Source of the DNA: Granulicella mallensis
Lineage (GTDB): Bacteria > Acidobacteriota > Terriglobia > Terriglobales > Acidobacteriaceae
Reading direction: 5' to 3'
DNA length: 64,000 nt
Assembly: GCF_014203225.1 (NCBI RefSeq)
Contig: NZ_JACHIO010000013.1
Span: 124,001 to 188,000, forward strand
Position numbers and translations under genes: made by a program. Numbering within the stretch: the first letter of the stretch is position 1; every line of letters starts with the position of its first letter. Below the pieces are notes generated by a model. That model made no database searches. It was not told the DNA's origin and was given only the letters and a program-made list of their open reading frames with translations. Positions 61,086 to 64,000 of the stretch are shown piece after piece.

Positions 61086-62440
61086 GGCGTCTCCTGAAGC
61101 GATAGCTCCGTACCGGCGCGATCCATATACCGGGCCAACATGCGCGAGTAGGTATGGCGACCCGTAGAATGCGGGATATCGCTCTGTAGCCAGTCCCCTC
61201 GGCCATACAGAGCCGAGGTTGCGGCCACAAGCGGCATGAAGCGAAAGGCCGATTCGAGCAGGGAAGGATCGCACACCTCACGCATAGCGTGGCTGTACCG
61301 GTGTTTCAGGATGCGGTTCACCGAAGCCTTTGTGCCTGTGTCAACGATGGGGTTCAAGAGCAAGAGATGCTGCAACGTCACGAGTGGATGACCGACATAG
61401 CCCTCGGCCCAGTCGAGAAGATGACAGCCGTTCCCCGTGAAGGCGAGATTCCCCAGGTTCATGTCGTTGTGAAGAATCGTTGTTGGCAGGGCTTGAGATT
61501 CAAGCCACGTGCACGTGTCTTCGAAGACTCTGCGAATTTCGATTAGCCGTCTGGGCGTCAGTTTTGGGGCTTTGGTAGAAGTTTGGAGTGCCATCGCTTC
61601 CGTGACATGATCGAACAGAAGGGGCGCTTGGTTGTATAGGACCGAGAGACGTTGGTCGAATGCTCCGGCCTGCAACAATTCGGCTTCCATTTCCGCCGTC
61701 TTGGTCTGTAACTTAGCCAGAGTCTCCACGGCGGCCCCCAGCAGACGCAGAAGCTCCTTCGGTTCCGGCGGCATCGCCGCGAGGGAGTGGCCTGCACCAG
61801 TCGTTAGCCACGCGTTCCATTCGGGCTTGTCGTTCAAGAACCTTGGCAGGCAATCGGGGGCGATATCGGATAGCAGATGGGTCAACCGCCGTTCGTGGGC
61901 ATGGCGAACTCCGGTTGCCTTGAGCCAGTAACTGTTCCTGGAATCGATAGGGAATCGTACGAGCGTGTACGTTGCGCCGGCGTTGTACTGTTCGAGGTCC
62001 TCTTTCGCACATGGCTTCAGTCCTGTAGTTTCCTCGATCCACGCCATCGCTTCGTCGATCCAGCCAATGTGAGAAAACGGTCCTCTCCCTTGATCGTCGA
62101 GCACCTTCAAGAGGTCGAGTTGTTCCTCGTCAGAGATCTCGCCGTTTGGGATCTCTGTAGCGTTCACCCTGAGAAACGCAGAGGCACCTTGGCTGGAGAG
62201 AAGTTCTGCTGCGACGCAGGTCGGAGTTGAGCTTCCCAAATCATCGAGGATCAGAACCGCGATCCCCCATGAACGTTTCAGCTCGTTGCAAAGCTGACGC
62301 GCCGGCCGTGCCTTAGGCGAAACAACAACTCGTGGAAGACGAAGTGTTCCGTTTGCCTCGCACATCAGAACTTTCCGCGACGAGGGTTCGATCACGGCCA
62401 CGCGATGCTCGATGCCGTCGAAATTCGTCTCTGCTGGCAT
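61076..62440 (-). CDS. APH-family kinase with degenerate Nudix-like N-terminus
   Basis: The protein is about 454 residues. The C-terminal half is an aminoglycoside-phosphotransferase-fold kinase: TTILHNDMNLGNLAFTGNGCHLLDWAEG, with the catalytic loop HNDMNLGN (HxDxxxxN) and the metal-binding LLDW(A/G). The N-terminal 130 residues resemble a Nudix hydrolase fold (VAVIEPSSRKVLMCEANGTLRLPR) but the Nudix box is not intact (ARPARQLCNELKRSWGI instead of the full REUXEEXGU). Because it is embedded between B1 and B2 it is a likely tailoring enzyme, for example a phosphotransferase acting on Ser, Thr or Tyr of the precursor. ATG 62440 has GGAGA upstream; a TTG at 62461 is also possible. Confidence 0.8.
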   Translation of the reverse strand: MPAETNFDGIEHRVAVIEPSSRKVLMCEANGTLRLPRVVVSPKARPARQLCNELKRSWGIAVLILDDLGSSTPTCVAAELLSSQGASAFLRVNATEIPNGEISDEEQLDLLKVLDDQGRGPFSHIGWIDEAMAWIEETTGLKPCAKEDLEQYNAGATYTLVRFPIDSRNSYWLKATGVRHAHERRLTHLLSDIAPDCLPRFLNDKPEWNAWLTTGAGHSLAAMPPEPKELLRLLGAAVETLAKLQTKTAEMEAELLQAGAFDQRLSVLYNQAPLLFDHVTEAMALQTSTKAPKLTPRRLIEIRRVFEDTCTWLESQALPTTILHNDMNLGNLAFTGNGCHLLDWAEGYVGHPLVTLQHLLLLNPIVDTGTKASVNRILKHRYSHAMREVCDPSLLESAFRFMPLVAATSALYGRGDWLQSDIPHSTGRHTYSRMLARYMDRAGTELSLQETPCQ

Positions 62441-62457
62441 GACTGTTCTCCATGTCG

Positions 62458-62712
62458 TCAAGCTGGGAAGATATTTTGCTTGCGAAGTTCGGCGATGAAG
62501 TCTCTGACATCGCGTGCAATGATGTCCGCGGAGGCTCCCGTTTCTGCGGCAAGCTTTGCGACGATGGTGTCTTCGGTTTCTCCATGCTCAAGCGCTCGCC
62601 AGATCAACGCGCCTGTTGGGTTCAGCGTTGTTAGCGTGCCCTGACTGGTATCGAGAACCGCAGCACCGTCCTGATTTCCTGTGCTCCGGAGATGAGAAAG
62701 GCTCTTGTCCAT
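62458..62712 (-). CDS. PqqD-like RiPP recognition element (lasso B1)
   Basis: An 84-residue winged-helix PqqD-family protein: NQDGAAVLDTSQGTLTTLNPTGALIWRALEHGETEDTIVAKLAAETGASADIIARDVRDFIAELRKQNIF (whole domain). It binds the leader of the precursor and delivers it to B2 and the cyclase. GGGGAGA lies upstream of the ATG. It is the first gene of the biosynthetic operon and its end nearly touches the kinase gene. Confidence 0.92.
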   Translation of the reverse strand: MDKSLSHLRSTGNQDGAAVLDTSQGTLTTLNPTGALIWRALEHGETEDTIVAKLAAETGASADIIARDVRDFIAELRKQNIFPA

Positions 62713-62933
62713 TTTTGTTCTCCCCGGTCAGGTCGATTCCATCGAACCCTTTCGTGAAACAGAGCATCCATCCTCGTCGGGCTCGGGGCAAGAAGAAATT
62801 GCTTGTTGGCCAAACATACTTCGACTCCTCAAGAAGTGGGAGTTACGCGCATCAAATGCAGCGCTCTTTGTGCAGACAGGGAGTCTGTTTTGGCCAAATC
62901 TACGGCGTCGTCACGTTTGATGGTTAGCGAGGG

Positions 62934-64000
62934 CTAAATGGGGATCGCGACACCAGATACTCGGCTTACGTTACGGAGCTCGTCTGGGTAGAACGTCACC
63001 TTCACGCCGCCTTCGCGATTGTTGGATAGCAATGCGAAGCGATTTCCGTCTCGTTCGAGGTGACCACAAAGAATCTCCACCCCTCTGCGGAGGACATAGA
63101 TCGGCCGTGACCACCCCTTCTTGCTCTCATCGCTCCGCGTATTCGGAGTCGCTGGCAGCTTCTCCAGAAGCATCCAGGAACCGGGCGCAATTTGCGGATG
63201 CAGACCCCTGATCGGACTCCCCTGCGCCAGTCGAATCACGCGGTCGTCCCAGAGACTCAGTTGAGGAAACTTCACTGCCAGCAAGGGCGGCCACTCAACG
63301 AATTCTCTTTGCCTCGTCTCCCACACCTCTGTGGGCATGGGAGCTCTTGCTGCTTGGCGCGGGATCAATAGGTCCCCATAGTTCTTCGCCGCAAGCAGCG
63401 TGTCGAGCGAAAACCGATTTGTATCCCGGATGATGTATCCGCCGGCTTGAAGAGAATCTGTGTAACGCGCGAAGTGTGCCAACGTCAATTGCAGGAGGGC
63501 AGGGACATGCGGCTCGGAGGAACTTGGACTACGGTACCGCCGCCAAGTCCGATCACTGAAGTTCGATTGCAACTTCGTTTGAAGGAACTTTCGGACCATC
63601 TGCTCTTCATCCCGAGATCGACGAAAACGTCTGTATCCGGTGGCGAGTAAACTGTCGCGCGTGCGATGTTCCCAGGGAAGAATGAGAGCTGCGCTGCCCT
63701 CGTAGCGAGCTAGCGAACCTTGAGAATACTCAGGCAACGGCAACGAGACAGAAAACATACGGATGCGACCAGCCACTCGCACCGACTTTGGATAAGCGAA
63801 CTCTTGAGGTCCGGAATAGGATCTCTCCGAATTCAACAGTTGCAGCCTACCTCGTGTGACTACGCAGCGGCTGCATCGATATCCGTTCGTGAATTGAAGC
63901 AGGTAGATGGATCGAGGATTGGGTTGGCGCGCTTCTGCCTCCTCGATGGGCTCGACAAGAGCCATGGCTCCTGGGGGCAGGCTCGATCCCAGGCTGTCCT
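62934..64000 (-). CDS. Protein with two LexA/S24-like beta domains, 5' end off the window
   Basis: The frame is open from 62934 to the right edge. An ATG at 63965 exists, but the frame continues upstream with ...SSLPPGAMALVEP, a typical S24 strand, so the true start is probably outside. The visible chain has two similar beta units. The first is PPGAMALVEPIEE...RSIYLLQFTNGYRCSRCVVTRGRLQLL and the second is APGSWMLLEKLP...SRPIYVLRRGVEILCGHLERDGNRFALLSNN near the C-terminus. The middle (about 150 residues) is helical. Similar domains occur behind Xre HTHs in CI/LexA-like regulators. No Ser/Lys protease dyad is evident. It may regulate the lasso operon, whose first gene starts 222 bases downstream. 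Confidence 0.62.
   Translation of the reverse strand, partial: DSLGSSLPPGAMALVEPIEEAEARQPNPRSIYLLQFTNGYRCSRCVVTRGRLQLLNSERSYSGPQEFAYPKSVRVAGRIRMFSVSLPLPEYSQGSLARYEGSAALILPWEHRTRDSLLATGYRRFRRSRDEEQMVRKFLQTKLQSNFSDRTWRRYRSPSSSEPHVPALLQLTLAHFARYTDSLQAGGYIIRDTNRFSLDTLLAAKNYGDLLIPRQAARAPMPTEVWETRQREFVEWPPLLAVKFPQLSLWDDRVIRLAQGSPIRGLHPQIAPGSWMLLEKLPATPNTRSDESKKGWSRPIYVLRRGVEILCGHLERDGNRFALLSNNREGGVKVTFYPDELRNVSRVSGVAIPI

Noticed and set aside
1..64000. CRISPR arrays, tRNA and rRNA genes
   Set aside because: No regularly spaced direct repeats and no tRNA or rRNA signatures were found by reading; short tRNA genes could still have been missed by eye.

Overview
The window looks like a chromosomal stretch of an acidobacterium of the Terriglobia type (Granulicella, Terriglobus or Edaphobacter-like). 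This is an inference from gene content: an Oar-like carboxypeptidase-regulatory TonB-dependent receptor, several acidobacterial-style hypothetical proteins, moderate-to-high GC and many TTG/GTG starts. No rRNA, tRNA or CRISPR array was seen. Genes are densely packed but much of the region is accessory DNA.

Layout. 1-7.5 kb is a DNA-damage block: the ImuA-ImuB-DnaE2 mutasome (minus strand, dnaE2 cut by the left edge), a stand-alone LigD-type ATP-dependent DNA ligase and an SRAP (YedK/HMCES-type) protein. 7.5-12.5 kb is a defence block: an Mrr-like nuclease faces a three-gene minus-strand operon of TIR-APAZ, short Argonaute (a SPARTA-type pair) and a RES-domain protein. 12.6-16 kb is a plasmid/ICE-like module (ArdC antirestriction, small conserved protein, ParB) behind a GC-rich leader that recurs in diverged form at 24.6 kb.

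16-38 kb is mostly small-molecule metabolism and regulation: a GlxA-type regulator, NAD(P)-binding proteins, an alpha/beta hydrolase, an ECF sigma factor, FabF, a LysR regulator, an SRPBCC-MBL fusion, a TDT-family channel, a second MBL hydrolase, a HAD phosphatase and SDRs. It also holds an M48-like protein without its HExxH motif and, at 23.1-24.5 kb, a cluster of short hairpin repeats. 38.4-44 kb has an AraC regulator broken by an in-frame TGA, a complete-looking group II intron, and a TetR/SDR/aldo-keto reductase locus with a perfect operator palindrome. 44-50 kb is accessory: small hypotheticals, a membrane-anchored Mrr-like nuclease, and a RuvB-like/J-domain gene split by an in-frame TAG.

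50-64 kb is the most interesting region: a lasso-peptide production, uptake and degradation locus. Two paralogous Xre regulators and three copies of the palindrome GCAACTATAGTTGC sit in front of an ECF sigma factor, a zinc-finger anti-sigma factor, a large TonB-dependent receptor and an AtxE2-type lasso isopeptidase. Facing them on the minus strand is the biosynthetic operon in the order B1 (PqqD-like), an APH-type kinase with a degenerate Nudix-like N-terminus, B2 (transglutaminase-like leader peptidase), lasso cyclase and, unusually last, a 44-residue precursor. Upstream of B1 is a protein with two LexA/S24-like beta domains, running off the right edge. The arrangement suggests a cell that makes a possibly phosphorylated lasso peptide, takes it back up through the receptor and linearises it.
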